Shown here: positions 1 through 11,437 of the stretch, piece after piece
Position numbering within the stretch: the stretch's first letter is position 1
Layout of the letters: each line of letters opens with the position of its first letter
Source of the DNA: Tausonia pullulans
Taxonomy: Eukaryota; Basidiomycota; Tremellomycetes; Cystofilobasidiales; Mrakiaceae
Length of the DNA stretch: 64,000 bases
Reading direction: 5' to 3'
NCBI GenBank assembly: GCA_951802195.1
Contig: OX637639.1
Span: 136,501-200,500, forward strand
Program-made: the position numbers and the translations under genes
Notes under the pieces: model-generated
Seen by the model: the letters and a program-made list of their open reading frames with translations, nothing else
Told to the model about the DNA's origin: nothing
Database searches by the model: none

Positions 1-552
1 CGCCGCAAGCACCCTCGTGTGGGGCCTCCCATGGAAACCAAGCTGCTTTCTGCCTCCATCGATCCAAGGGAAGGATGGTTTCGTTGAGAAACAGTAGATG
101 GACCGGTCGGGGAAGCGGATAAGGCCGACGTATCGCGTCCGTGTCTCCTTAAGCTTGTTCCGTGAGAGGCGGGCTGGGCGGAGGGGCCGTCCCGCAGAGG
201 AAGTTGGGTAAAGCGAGTTCCGGAGTGGTCTCAGAAGATGTGGCAGGAAGTCGACGGCGAGGGTCAATAGTGATGACGGGAGGATCGAGTTAAGACGGAC
301 GGATCCGATGGTGAGTGTGTGTGCTCCGACCAGGCATAGGGAGTGAGAGCGACTTTTCTAGTAGCAAAAGGTGGGTAACTTGTGAAGAAGATACCGAGAG
401 TCGGGCTTGGTAGTAGCAGTCGAGGGCAGGACTCATGGACGAACGGACTCGCGAATGACAGTCTTGCTCTCTCAACGGACAGCACCTTGAACGACAACTC
501 CACAAACACGCACACAATACAAAGGCATGGAATCTCCCTCCCGCCTATTGCC
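1..552. other. Intergenic, 3' side of PRP17; no gene assigned
   Basis: No reading frame here resembles a known protein. Positions 1-155 stay open on the minus strand for about 50 codons, so the tail of a gene lying to the left cannot be excluded. Short frames around 264-708 have no domain and overlap the PRP17 3' end. Confidence 0.4.
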
Positions 553-3163
553 TCAATCCCAAAGCTTCATCGTCCCATCCCAGCTCGCGGTAATCAGCTT
601 GCTCGACTCATGCGGCAACCACAAATGCTGAATGACTACCTCCCTGTGAGCCCTCAACCTCTTCACGAGCTTGCCGTTCTTCCAATCCCAGAAGACGACA
701 TTGCCTGACGCGTCTCCGGAGGAGATGAACCGACCATCGGGGGAGAAGCCGACGCCGCAGGCATAGCCGGCCGTCGTGTGACCGCGATAGAGCTTCTTAC
801 GGTTCTGGCGGAAGCCATCGGTCGAGTAGACGAGGATCTGGTTGTCAAGCGACTGAGCGGCAAACCATTTCTCTGGGGAAGCAAGTGGGTCAGAGGCGAA
901 GAACGGAGGAACACGATGAGTGGTACGCACTGTTCGGGTGTAGCGAGACGGCGGGCATAGAGTGCATGTCCGGCTCGGCAATGTATTTGATGACGACGGG
1001 AATGTCGTAGTCCTGGAGAATGGGGGGGGGGGGGAAGCAAACAAGCAGAAGGGTCAGATGGGGGCGAGAGAAAAGGCAAGAGGATCAAGGGAGACCCACC
1101 CATGCTCGGATCGACTTGTCGTCCGACGTCGTAACGAATCGCCGGTTCTCGTCCACAAACGTGATGGTGTTGACGGGCCCAAGGTGCTGGTCGTACTCCT
1201 GGGTGATCTGGTCCGTGTTGATGTCGTACTGGATGATCTTCTTGTCCTGCATACCCGCGAGGAAGATGTTCTGCTTGTCCGGGTCCGGGTGGAACGTCAC
1301 GCAATGCGGGCGCTTGCCGTTGGAGAAGGCCTTGATACATTGGCCTGTGAAAGGCGGGAGAAGGGTTTTAGCCATCGATTTATGCCAGCCCGCGCGGCGC
1401 GTACTTACCGGTCTCCGTGTCCCAGAGCTTCATCTGCCGGTCGTACGATGCCGTAAGGAACCTTGTGCCGTCGTTGTTGAACGCGACGTCCTTGACGGCC
1501 TGGCTGTGGCCCATGAACGTCCTTAGGCAGTTGCCCTCATTGTAGACGTCCCAGAGCTATCATCCGGGCGGTCAGCTTGACGTTCCTTCCTCCCACTTTG
1601 GCCCGCGTGCGACACTCACCTTGACCTTGGTGTCCATCGACCCACTGAGGAGCAGATGACCGGACCCAGGGAACAGCTTGATGCTCGAGACAGCCTTGGT
1701 GTGGCCCGTCCAGGTGTGAATGCACTCCTTAGGAAGGAACGAGTCTGGCGGCGGGGCATCCGCCGAGAGCGAGACGCCCTTGTCCGTCGGGACATGCATG
1801 TATGTTCGGCCAGCGTAGTCGGTGAGGTCCTTGCCTGCGGTGCCGAGGAGCAGGGGCGGGGAGGGGGGGAGAAGGGGTTGGGTAGTCAGTCGTTGCGTGG
1901 CGCACTCCATGTCGCGTCGACCCCCCATGTTCGCTCACCATGGAAGATGCTCTTCTCCGCCCCAGCCCCCTTCGCCCTCTCCTTCGCCTTTGCCGCCAGT
2001 TCCTCCCTCTTCCTCTTCTCCGCCCTCCACTCCTCCGCCTCCTCCTCCAATTCCTCCTCCACCTCCTCGTCCTCCTTCCACCCAGCCCAGGGACCCACAT
2101 ACGCCCCCTCGCCGTCAACGACCGACGCGTCCCCCTTGACGCCTCTCTTCCGCTTGATTTCCCGGCGAGCGGCCTTGGAAGGCCGGATGTTCTCAGAGGT
2201 ACGATATGCGTTGGCTTCGGCTGCGGTGAGGTCGCCGATGTATTGCGGGCCGCCGCCAGTCGACGTCGACGGAGCGGCCGAGGGGTCCTGGGCATACCCG
2301 AGGACTTGGAAGGTGCGTTGTTGGAGTAGGAAGGAGTGTGTGTCAATGGACTGCTCCTCGACGTGGCCTGGAGGGCGAGGGAGGGGGAGGGGGGGAGGAA
2401 GGGTCAAGCGGGTCAGTCTCTGTAGGGTTGAGGGCAGAAAGAAGAGCTACGAGACACACCAGCGATCGTGTTCATCCCCTTGATGCGCGTGTCCCAGGGG
2501 TTCTCCGGGCCCAAGACGGGCTTGGTCATCTGCTCGTGAGGGACGTCCCAGTCAGCAGGGAAGATAGGGAGAAGAGGGAGAGCAGGGATGACACGCACAT
2601 CGGCGTACGGGATGTTGACGTTCATGACGCGGTCCGTCGGCCGGGTGATGAGCGAAGTTTGGACATTGGGGTCCTAGACAAAGGAAGAGAATCAGCGGCG
2701 TTCTTGAAAACACTCTCAACGAGACAAGGGGTAAGGGAGAGAGCGAGAGAGCGAGAGAGGGCCGAAAGAGGACCGTAACCCGAGCCAGAGCTCTGCCTGG
2801 TTCGTGTTCTCGCCTCGTCGTCGCGACTCGCTCCCTCCCAGCCCTCCTTCCCTCCACCTTCCCCCTCCCCCCCCCCCCCCCCACCCCGACACGCTCAAGC
2901 AGGAACCAACGACCCACCTCAGCCAGCACATCCGGTGCCGCACTCCCCACGAGCTCCTCCTTTGCCGACGTGCTCGCCCCACCAGCGCCCGCATCCGACC
3001 GTCGTTCGAGCCCGCCAAGATTGAAAGCATCGGCGCGAGCCTTCGCCTCCTCATCAGCCGTGGCCGGCTCGCGGGGAGGAGAGGTGAGCCGAGGGCGAGA
3101 GGTAGGCGGCGGGGTGCCCCCTTCTTCGTCGGAGGAAGCGTACGCGGCGAGGAGGGAGGTCAT
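553..3163 (-). CDS. PRP17: Pre-mRNA-processing factor 17 (Prp17/Cdc40), WD40 splicing factor
   Basis: Spliceosomal WD40 protein needed for the second splicing step; acts in the nucleus on activated spliceosomes. Nine exons join in phase to 609 residues: 3163-2918, 2673-2599, 2529-2460, 2367-1939, 1834-1620, 1556-1409, 1344-1100, 1012-931, 872-553. The N-terminal half is disordered and carries family blocks such as [21 protein letters not shown]-like text (exon 3, 2529-2460) and a Lys/Glu-rich coiled stretch (exon 4). The WD40 propeller starts near residue 310 ([12 protein letters not shown]) and runs to the last codons ([11 protein letters not shown]). The start at 3163 ([14 protein letters not shown]) matches the usual Prp17 opening. 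Introns at 2674-2917 and 1013-1099 contain long homopolymer runs. Very secure assignment. Confidence 0.96.
2867..2882. repeat. 16-nt poly-C run in PRP17 intron 1
   Basis: An uninterrupted run of C on the plus strand (G on the transcript) inside the first PRP17 intron. Similar runs recur in the window at 1022-1034 (G), 4717-4729 (C), 7214-7230 (C), 28211-28223 (C), 28677-28691 (G), 37543-37562 (C) and 42141-42156 (G), all in introns, leaders or intergenic DNA. Confidence 0.9.
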
Positions 3164-3849
3164 CGCGTCCGGGTCGTCGGTGGTTGAGGGAAGAGGACGA
3201 GAGGGCGAGGGCGAGACAGCAGAGAACGCGAGGAGAGGCGAGCGGGGTGCGCCCCGTGGGAAGTCTGGCGGCTGGCTGGGCCCCCGTCCGACCTCTCCCT
3301 CGACCATCGCCGGCCGGAGCAGCAGCGTGCGATGCGAGAAGCGAGCGATGCCACCGACGACGCCCGGCGGGCGTGCAGGCATCCTCGCCCCTGCAGACCG
3401 GCCAGCCGCGCGCGTGTCTGTCACCTCGCCATCGCCGCAGCCGGCGCGGCCGCGCGATCCAGAACGGAACAGACCGGCCTGCTGGTTTTTCTTCCCTGGC
3501 GTTCCCCAGGGGCATCACTTGGCCCGAGGCGCCGTGCCAAGGGGCCTCGGACCCTCTCTGGCCCTGGCCGCCCTGCTCGCCCGCCCGCGGCTTCCGTCCT
3601 CTAACCATCTTCCAGAGCTCGAGACGGACCGACCCTCCCTCTCCCGTCCCTCCCCGTCCTTTCTCCTCCCCCAGCACCGGGCCACGCCTCCCCGTCTGGC
3701 CCTCCCCGCCAGCAAGCAGCGCGCTCCGCCCCTGCGTCCGTCGCTCGACCGGCTCTCGCGCCTGATCACGAAAGCTCGACCCCCCTCGCTCCCGCCCGCC
3801 CGCCCGCCCAGCTCGCCGTCCCTTCGTCGGCGCTCCTACCACGGCAGCC
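3164..3849. promoter_or_regulatory. Divergent intergenic region, PRP17 / glycosyltransferase
   Basis: The 686 bp separate two genes transcribed away from each other, so both promoters must lie here. The stretch is extremely GC-rich with C/T-rich strings before the glycosyltransferase ATG. No obvious TATA box. A 459-codon open frame crossing it (2970-4349) is low-complexity Arg/Pro/Ser and is an artefact of base composition. Confidence 0.6.
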
Positions 3850-6800
3850 ATGTCCCACCTCTTCGGCCGCTCCCCCAACGGCTACCACAAAGCTCGCCGG
3901 TCACCGCTCCCGTTCGCGCACAAGTCCAACACGTCATCCTCCTCCGTCGGCGGGTCGTCGTCCTTCGCCGTCGCCGAGAAGCTCGACCTCGACCCATCCT
4001 CCTCGACGACAGCAATCTACGTCCCTCTTCCAGGCCGGCGTCACCCTCTCCGGATTTCACTCCCCATCCCGCGCGCCCTCTGGCGAAAGCTGCCGCGGGT
4101 TTCCTCCCGGCGAGGAGCCGCGGGGGGATGGACGGGCGCGCTCGCGGCCGTCGTCTGCCTCCTCTGGCTGCTCGGCGCGTTCGGAGGCGGGGGCAAGAAC
4201 TCGAAGAAGAAGCGGACAGGTGGCGGGGGCGGGGGGTTCCAGAACCCGTTCAAGGACCCAGACACGGTCGTCTTCAGCGAAGAGGAGATTCGGGGCGTCT
4301 GGGAATGGGAGGTCATGAGTGGGCATTGGCCGAGCAAGAACAAGGGTGAGTCTGGGGCGTGTGTTCCGGAGATGAGAGAGGGAGGAGGAGTGAGGATCAC
4401 GCAGAGAGTGTAGTGGTGAGGAAGGACGAGCGTCGGCGGCGGCGCATGCTTGCTTGCACTTCGCTTGTGATCATGCTGTCCTGGTCTTCCCCCTTCGCCC
4501 GCGCTCGAGGTCGGCTTGTCGTTGCCCAGCTCTCCCTTCCCGTCATGCGGGGCGTCTCTGTCTCTCTGCATGCTTGAGCGCGAACGGCGACGTGGATCGG
4601 TTTGACCGGTCTGCTGGCTGTGGGAGGGATTCGCCTCCCCTCTGACGCCAGCTCACCTCGAACTCGTCTGGTCTCGTCCCGTCGTCGCGCTCACCCCACC
4701 CCACCATCCCATCCATCCCCCCCCCCCCCTCCCCCCCTTCCCGTCATCCTCGTCATTGTGATCTGACACCGTGCTCCTCACACTCTCTCTCTCTCTCTTT
4801 CTCTCAGTCCCGCAATCGAACCTTCCTCCAGGCTACATCAACCCGGCGATTCCCTCCTCGCTTCTCCCGCCCCCTCCAACCAATAAGCCGGTCTCCACCG
4901 ATGCCGAGGGCAGCGACAAGCAGCCACCCTTCTACTTCACCGGCGCCGGTCCCGAGAGGACATACGCCAATCTCTCGGCCATTGACCCGGACGCGTTCGC
5001 CTGGCCCAAGAGGCCCGCTCCGGGCAGTGCCGCGGACCTCGATGTGTTGCTTGATCATTGCGACTTTAGCCGGGGTCTCGTAAGTCGGGTCGCTCCTTGC
5101 CCCTCATGGTCCTCACACTCATCTGAAACTCACCTCACCCCTTTGCTGCTCCCCAGTTCGTCCGTGATTGCCTTGAGGTCCTCCGCGTGGGCGGCGGCCT
5201 CGACGCCGGCCGTCGCGTCCGCCGAGGCGACCTGACCCCTTGGTCCTATGTCTACACCGAGGACCCCGCCCGTCGTCCTCTCGCCGACGCCGAGCTCGAT
5301 CAACGCGCCCAACTTGTCCTCGGAATTCGCCCGGGCGACGAAGCCGCCACGTACCGAGACCGAGCCGAGCACTTAACCGCTCCCAAACTCACGTTGCCCG
5401 CTCCGTTCTCCCCTCGACCGACGCTTCCGACGCACCAGCAGCCCTGCGATCCGCTGAGGCCGAGGCTGTTCCACATCTTTTGGGCGGGCCCCTTCACGGA
5501 CAAGCCGTACATGGCCATCATGTCGTTCCTCTACACCCAGAACCTCGGACTTGACCTGACACCTGCGCAACGGAAGGCCCGCGAGGAGAGCGGGGATATC
5601 CCCGTGTGCAGGCCCAAATTCCTCGTGTGGATCAACCCTGGCCACGCGGCCTCGGTCCCGAACCCGACGGCGAGGAGGGAGATGTACGAGGCGCTTGCGA
5701 CGAACCCTTGGTCGGCGCCGTTCTTGCATTCGAGGTTCAGGGACGTGGTGCAGTTCAAGCTGTGGAACACGACGGAGCAGCTGGATGGCGTACCAGAGTT
5801 GAGGGAACATTGGAGGAAGCTCCCGATCTTGAACTCGGGTGGGCACACGTACCAGCCGCCCGCTAAGGCGGAAGGAGGAGGTGGAGAGACGAACGACACC
5901 CATGAGGACGACGACATCGACGCCGCCACGGACGAGGATGAGCTCCAGCTGACGGACGAGGAGCTCGCAGGCGAGGTCGTTGCCGGCAAGGATCGCCCTC
6001 TTAAGAAGAAGAAGCCGGCCAAGGTCTCCATCGGCTCTTCCGAGAAGGACTACGACAAGCTCTCGACGGTCCTTTCCGACATGGTCCGCTTCGTCCTCCT
6101 CCATCGGTTCGGCGGCATCTACCTTGATGCCGACACGCTTTTCCTCCGCGATTGGGAGGAACTCTGGAACTGGCGCGGGGCGTTCGCTTACAGGTGGTCG
6201 TACCACGACAAATACAACACGGCTATCATTAAGCTCCACAAAGGCTCGGCGTTGACAAGCTTCCTGTTCAAGACAGCGTTGGAGAACAAGATGGACTTCC
6301 ACCCGATGACCATCTCAAGGTACCTTCAGGATGCCGGGTTGGATCCGCTGCTTTATCGGTTGCCCGACGCGCTGTTTGACTCGGCGTGGCTCAACATGGA
6401 GGGCTACCAGCGGGAGCGACCACCCTTCCCCTACTTCACCGAGTTCGTCGTCTCGTCTCCTTTCCCTCTCTACCTCTCTTTCCCCTCCCTTCCCCTCACT
6501 AACCCTATCCCTTCCCCCACCCCAACCATTTCTAGATTCAAGCGTTTCTTCGTCGGCGAGAAGCAACAGACCGCCGCGCCTCAGCCAGCCGGATTCTCCT
6601 CCTTCTTCCGAGGCGCCTTCTGCTACCACTACCACAACAACTGGTGGCTTCCCTTTGATCCTGCGAGGAACTGGCCGGACTTGGGTCGGAGGTTCTTCCG
6701 GGGGGAGAAGCTGCTCCGGGAGGCGATCGCGGTGGAGAAGGCTGGGTCGGCCGCTCTCAAGGCTGCTGAGGAAGGGGAAGAGACAGGAGAGGGCGGAGAG

Positions 6801-7073
6801 GGAGGACCGAGGGAGACGAGCAAGGCAACGAGTAAAGCTAACAACAAGCCGAAGTTCACCTCCGGGTCCCCGTTCGAGGAGGAGTCGGTCGAGAGCGACG
6901 AGAGGGATCTCGCCTGGGCGGCGGTAACGAAGCGGACTTTTGAGGCGTACGTTAGGGGTGAGGCGCCGAACATGTGAGTTCTCGCTTGTCTGTCTGTCCC
7001 ATTCTTTCTGTCTCGCACAATGACTGATTGTACTGGTTGCACTAGGTACGGAGAGTGGCTGCGGTGGGAATAA
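3850..7073 (+). CDS. Type II membrane glycosyltransferase with DXD motif (Gly_transf_sug / GT32-like)
   Basis: Five exons join in phase to 843 residues: 3850-4345, 4808-5079, 5157-6454, 6536-6973, 7046-7073. A short cytosolic tail, one membrane span near residues 92-112 (GALAAVVCLLWLLGAFGG) and a long lumenal part give the layout of a Golgi type II enzyme. The catalytic block reads RFGGIYLDADTLFLRDW, with the metal-binding aspartates at about residues 580 and 582; this is the signature of the sugar-binding DXD family that includes Och1/Sur1-like enzymes. A Glu/Asp and then Lys-rich insertion (about 5870-6040) sits just before it. Donor and acceptor sugars cannot be read from sequence. The intron at 6455-6535 is 81 bp and open in frame, so retention would only insert 27 residues. 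Intron 1 is unusually long (462 bp). Confidence 0.85.
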
Positions 7074-8040
7074 AGATGAACTTTTAGCAAAGCGACGCCT
7101 CGATGACGGTCTCTCTACATCTCCTTAGATCCCCCAACCTTACCCCCCGCCACGTCGAATGAACGAAAAGGAATTCAACGAACATCTCCCCTCACTCCCT
7201 TCTCTTTCTTTCTCCCCCCCCCCCCCCCCCTCCCTTCCCCCCTCCTATCATCCTTCCTCCCTTCCTCATTCTTTCTTCTCCCATCATTTTTCCTCCCTCC
7301 GATCCCCCTCCATCTCCCAACCACCTTTTCAAGATTCCCCCCTTTCTCTCTTCCTCTTGGACGGGCAGTCGCCGGATCATACTTTCCCCATTCTCCTTCA
7401 CTCTTCATTTTCAATTCTACAACAACACCTCTAAAAAAAACTCTATTGTGGCACTAGTGTTGACTCGAAGAGAGGGAGCGCAGCGCCTGTGGGCCGAGAA
7501 GGAAGATGCTCCTGTGTCTCCCTCCATCCCCGACCCGCACGTATATATAAGAGTCGCACCGACACAGAGGGGCGTCTTTCCTGGAGGATGTGCTCGCTTC
7601 ATTCGGGGGAGACTCCCAGAGTGAGTGGGTCAGAGCGACGGTGGTGGGGGACACGCGATACATCCGACATCCCATCCTGCTGTTGACGACGAGGAGAAGG
7701 GGTTCCTGGTAGGGTGTGTATGTGTGTGGGGGGAAGGGGAAGAAAGAGACTGGGCCTGAACTGAGCGGCACGATGATGGATGATCGCTGACGCTGGGATC
7801 TTCGGGCGAGACTGGGACTCAAGGTGTGGAGGCTCTGGCACGAGGTCATGCTGAGGGGAGGATAGGGTCCAAAGAGGTCGGAACCGTCGACAAGATGGCG
7901 TGGCGTCCCTTCTTTTTCTGACGCCCCGCTCGCTAAGTCGAACGATTCCAGTCCCGCCCAAGCATCGTCGCTGCCCTTCCTCTCTCTCCCACATAGGCTC
8001 CCCGATCCCTCCATCTTCTCTCCCGCCGCCTCCGTGAAGC
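7074..8040. other. Intergenic, no gene assigned
   Basis: C/T-rich DNA with a 17-nt poly-C run at 7214-7230 follows the glycosyltransferase stop. A 208-codon minus-strand frame (7454-8080) is Ser/Pro/Arg-rich without any recognisable domain, and I treat it as non-coding. Confidence 0.45.
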
Positions 8041-10400
8041 TCGGTCTGTCAGCGACAATGCGAGCGCTTCGTGGCAACACCGAGCGAGATGGCCGCGCTT
8101 CCTGGCGAGCTCGTTCGAAGCGGTGCTCGTCGAGCTGAAAATAATAGGGAGCTCAAGAGAGGACTATTTCTGGTGTTGAAAAGAAGAAGACGAAACGGGT
8201 GCGGGAGTGGCAGGAGCACGAATTGGAGCATCTCCGGAGGATGCGCGTGGAGAGGGCATCGTCGTCGAGGAGGCCGACGACGAGCAGGCCTTCTCACCCT
8301 CGCTCCCCTATTCTTGCTGCCGTCAACGACGAATTTACTCCCATTTCGATGGTCATTTACGCCTGGTTCGCTCGAGTGCTCCTCGTGTGGGGGGATAGGG
8401 TTCCCTTAGTCGCTGTCCTTCCTGCGAGAGGGTAGCGCCGACAACTCCTCAGTCCCTCCCTCACCATCATCCTCCCAGTGTCCATCACCGCTCTTCAACC
8501 CGGTTCTCGACCCTCTAGTGCCAGCCTCTCTCCCTCCAGCTTCCTTTTTCAACTCCATTGAAATCTGTTTCGTCGACCTCGTCGACGAATCTGACGCGGA
8601 CGGCTCCCTTGGCGGCGACGACGACGACGACGCCGCCCGCTAGTGACAGCCAGCCCTACACTTCGTACATGCACTTTTGGGTCGCCGTTCCTGCTCGGCC
8701 AAGCGCCCTGCTTCCCACATCCCTCCTTCTCCTTATTCGAGGCGTCCTCCCAGAACCAGGCACCTTGTCCTAGAGGCGCCGAGGAGGATAAGCTTGACCC
8801 GGTGAGATGGTGCTCAAGTGACATCGAGGAAGACAACGAAGACGAAATCATTGTCGCAGGCCAGGAATTGGTTAGTTGATTGCTGCAGTCCATCTATCTC
8901 GCTGCTGGAGCTTTGAGCCAGAGCGGCGGCGCCTCTCTTACCCTTCTTGGATCGGCCACTTGCGATGAGGCGGGCCGGATACCTGTTTCTCCTCCCGCAC
9001 CTCGTTCTCGCCTTCATCTTCTCTACCTCCAGAGATTCCGACCACAACCAAGGCTGATTGCCTCGGGCTCGAGTTACCCGCGCTTTTCCCCTTTCGGGTC
9101 CGCGTCCACCGCAGCGACGAGAACGGCCAAGACAAGAACAGCAGCAGCCTCCAAATAGGGCCCCTCATGAGCTTCGCCAGTACCCCCTCCTCTCCCTTCG
9201 CCCGCGAGATCCCTACATCAATTGCAGCGCTGCCTTCCTCTGACTCCCTTCCCTCCTCCATCTGGTCGCAGTAGGCCCCCGTCGATGGAAGTCGACGTCG
9301 GCGGAATGATCGACCCTCTTCACCCTTTCCCGGCGACATCAGCAGCGAGAAAACACATACCGTGCGCCAGCGATCCTCTGCCTCTACCCTCCCTTCGTCT
9401 TTTGACAACGGCGACCTCAGTCCAAGCCAACGCGGCTACTGGACCTACCAAAATGAGACCCCGCCGCGTCCTGGTCCAAATTGGCATTCGCCGTCCGCGC
9501 CACATCCTCGTCAGACTAGGCATCGCTTACTTGTCGGGCCTCTACCTGATGGGGAGGGAGCGGGCGCGTGAAAATGTCGTCGAGTACGGAGTAAGCTTGC
9601 TCTTGTTATAACTGGTGAGGATGGAGGTGGGGTACAAGGAGAAAGCGAAGAGCTGAAGAGGCCGGTTTTTCAGTGTCGGTTCAGCGATGGAGCAAAGTAT
9701 GACTTTGTAGATTCTTTCCTCGGTCTCACGGTGTGGTCGCCACTGTTCGCCCCCCCGAATGCGCAGATCATCCAGCTCCTCCTCGACATCTTCACCCCTC
9801 ACTGGCTTCTTGACATCGTCCGGACCCATTCCTCTCTCTCTTTAACCTCACAGTCAAGAAGCCCCCACCTGTCTTCGTGCTGCTTGAAACCTCCACTTTC
9901 CACAACCCCTGCACCGCGCCCATCCCAAGGTTCACAAGCTACATGGGACGCCCGTTCCTTTTCTCAACCTCTATGCTCCCTTCCGTTCCAGTCAAACGAG
10001 ATATGTTGAGAGCGCTTAGAAAATGTCCGTCACTGGCTATCGCATGGAGCTCGAGTGAGTCACCCGTCGACGAGCCGTGGCGCTTCTGCAGGAATGGGAT
10101 TGGAATACTCGCCTGCGCTCAAAAGGGCCTGCTCAAGTTTGCTGTGCGGTGGATTGATTTCCATCTCCTTTCCTGTTTTCCCTTCTGGGCTCATATTGAC
10201 GAGAACGACGGTGAGCGATTGACAGTGGCGACGCCGACCTGCCCAAAGCTTAGCACGCCCAAGACCGAGAGATCTTTACGGTACGAGGGGGCTCGCGTGG
10301 GTGGGGGAGTGCTGGGCTGCGTGGAGGAAAAGGGATACTGGGGTGGATTGGACGATGGAAGATGAGGTGGTTCGGTTGTTGGGTAACGGTGCTTGAGCTC
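8041..10400 (+). pseudogene. Possible decayed or unresolved protein-coding locus, family unknown
   Basis: No single gene model works, yet several plus-strand pieces read like protein: 8199-8435 (contains AAVNDEFTPISMVIYAWFAR), about 8407-8643 (FNSIEICFVDLVDESDADGS), 8770-8879 (EEDKLDPVRWCSSDIEEDNE), 9002-9272 (Ser/Pro-rich), 9320-9571, about 9670-9830 (YDFVDSFLGLTVWSPLFAPP) and 9811-10190 (VFVLLETSTFHNPCTAPIPR). They lie in different frames and are separated by stops that I could not remove with sensible introns. Either a fast-evolving, intron-rich gene that I cannot splice, or a host gene in decay. I do not recognise the family. Confidence 0.3.
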
Positions 10401-10583
10401 GATAAAGAATGAGGCGACTTCTTGGATGATGTTCTGATTGTGGCTCGGAACAAGGTCCCGCAAGCGTGCTGCGGAAGAAAGCGTTCCTCGACCTTCCACA
10501 CTCCCTTCTCTTCCGTTCCCTCCATCTCTCCCGCTCCTTCTCACCCTCCAACAGCCATCCACAATCCATCTACATCCATCATC

Positions 10584-11099
10584 ATGCTCTACCGCACCAT
10601 CTCCACTGCCCGCACTCCCACTCGTACCCTCCTCCTTCACCTCTCTCGCCCCTCTGCCGCCATCGCTGGTCGTCGGGCGTTCGCTTCGCCCCTCGCTGGC
10701 TCAGGCTCATCGATGGATAAGAAAGACCGCGAGTCTCAAGAAATGCTCATGCTTGTACGTACCTTCGCTCCTCTTTCAAAGAGTAGAAGGAAAGTGGGCA
10801 GAGGGAAGGAAGGTGACTGACTGACTGACTGATTGACTGATTGACTGGTTGGCTGGACGGATGACCGACAGGGTATCGGTGGCGCTGCTGGGCTCGGGCT
10901 CGTACGTCCTCTTCTACCCTGCACTCACCTTTCGACTTGAGAGGACATGTGTGTGTGTGTGCAGTGTATGCTGTGCACACACACGACTGACCCCTGAGTT
11001 GGGCTGGGACAACAGGGTTACTTCATCTTTGGTAGGGAGAACGCAGCGGCTGCGAAGAGCAGCGGACCTGGTGGACTAGGGGCAGGGGGTGCGAAGTGA
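10584..11099 (+). CDS. Small mitochondrial single-span membrane protein
   Basis: Three exons (10584-10754, 10872-10901, 11016-11099) join in phase to 94 residues. The first 35 or so residues are rich in Arg, Ser, Thr and Leu without acidic residues (MLYRTISTARTPTRTLLLHL), a classic mitochondrial presequence. After a short charged linker (DKKDRESQEM) comes a Gly/Ala-rich hydrophobic segment, GIGGAAGLGLGYFIFG, followed by a short Ala/Gly-rich tail. This is the layout of a small inner-membrane protein with one span. The second exon, 30 nt long, encodes only part of the span. I cannot name a family. Intron 1 contains a GACT tandem repeat and intron 2 a short GT repeat. Confidence 0.65.
10814..10847. 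repeat. GACT/GATT tetranucleotide microsatellite
   Basis: Tandem units of GACT with some GATT, inside intron 1 of the small mitochondrial protein gene. Likely length-variable between strains. Confidence 0.85.
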
Positions 11100-11437
11100 G
11101 TCAATCAAAAGTGAAAGGGAAAATAAATAAATAAAAAAAATGTGTGAGAGATATATGGGAGAGATGGAAGGGGCGAGAGGGGCGAGAAGAGTCGGGTGCT
11201 CGCTTGCTTGCTTGAATGAGACGAGATGATGGCGGATGTCTTTCTTGAGCCGCTTGCTGAAGACCGAAAGAAAGAGGGATAGGAGGGGGAAATCGTCCTC
11301 TCCCAGCGAAGGGCATAGCCGAGCGCATACATGCGTATCAAGCGGAGACTATCTTTCTTTTGTGAGACTGAGCCACATGATAAGGGTTGAAAGCATATAC
11401 AATAGACGCGAGCGCAGGGTGTGAGGACGCAAACGAA
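11100..11437. other. Convergent intergenic region
   Basis: This stretch lies between two converging 3' ends (small mitochondrial protein, CWC15). It contains an A/T-rich patch (about 11115-11140) and a GCTT tandem near 11202-11216, suitable for 3'-end formation. No gene seen. Confidence 0.5.

Noticed and set aside
2970-4349. 459-codon plus-strand open frame
   Set aside because: Arg/Pro/Ser low-complexity; overlaps PRP17 exon 1 antisense, the divergent promoter and the glycosyltransferase in another frame. Result of high GC with few stops.
5373-6302. 309-codon minus-strand frame under the glycosyltransferase
   Set aside because: Exact antisense of conserved DXD-domain coding sequence; no domain of its own.
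7454-8080. 208-codon minus frame after the glycosyltransferase
   Set aside because: Ser/Arg/Pro-rich, no hydrophobic core or motif, codon choice not different from antisense noise.
10814-10847. GACT repeat considered as a CRISPR-like or regulatory array
   Set aside because: Simple microsatellite without spacers, inside an intron of a fungal gene.
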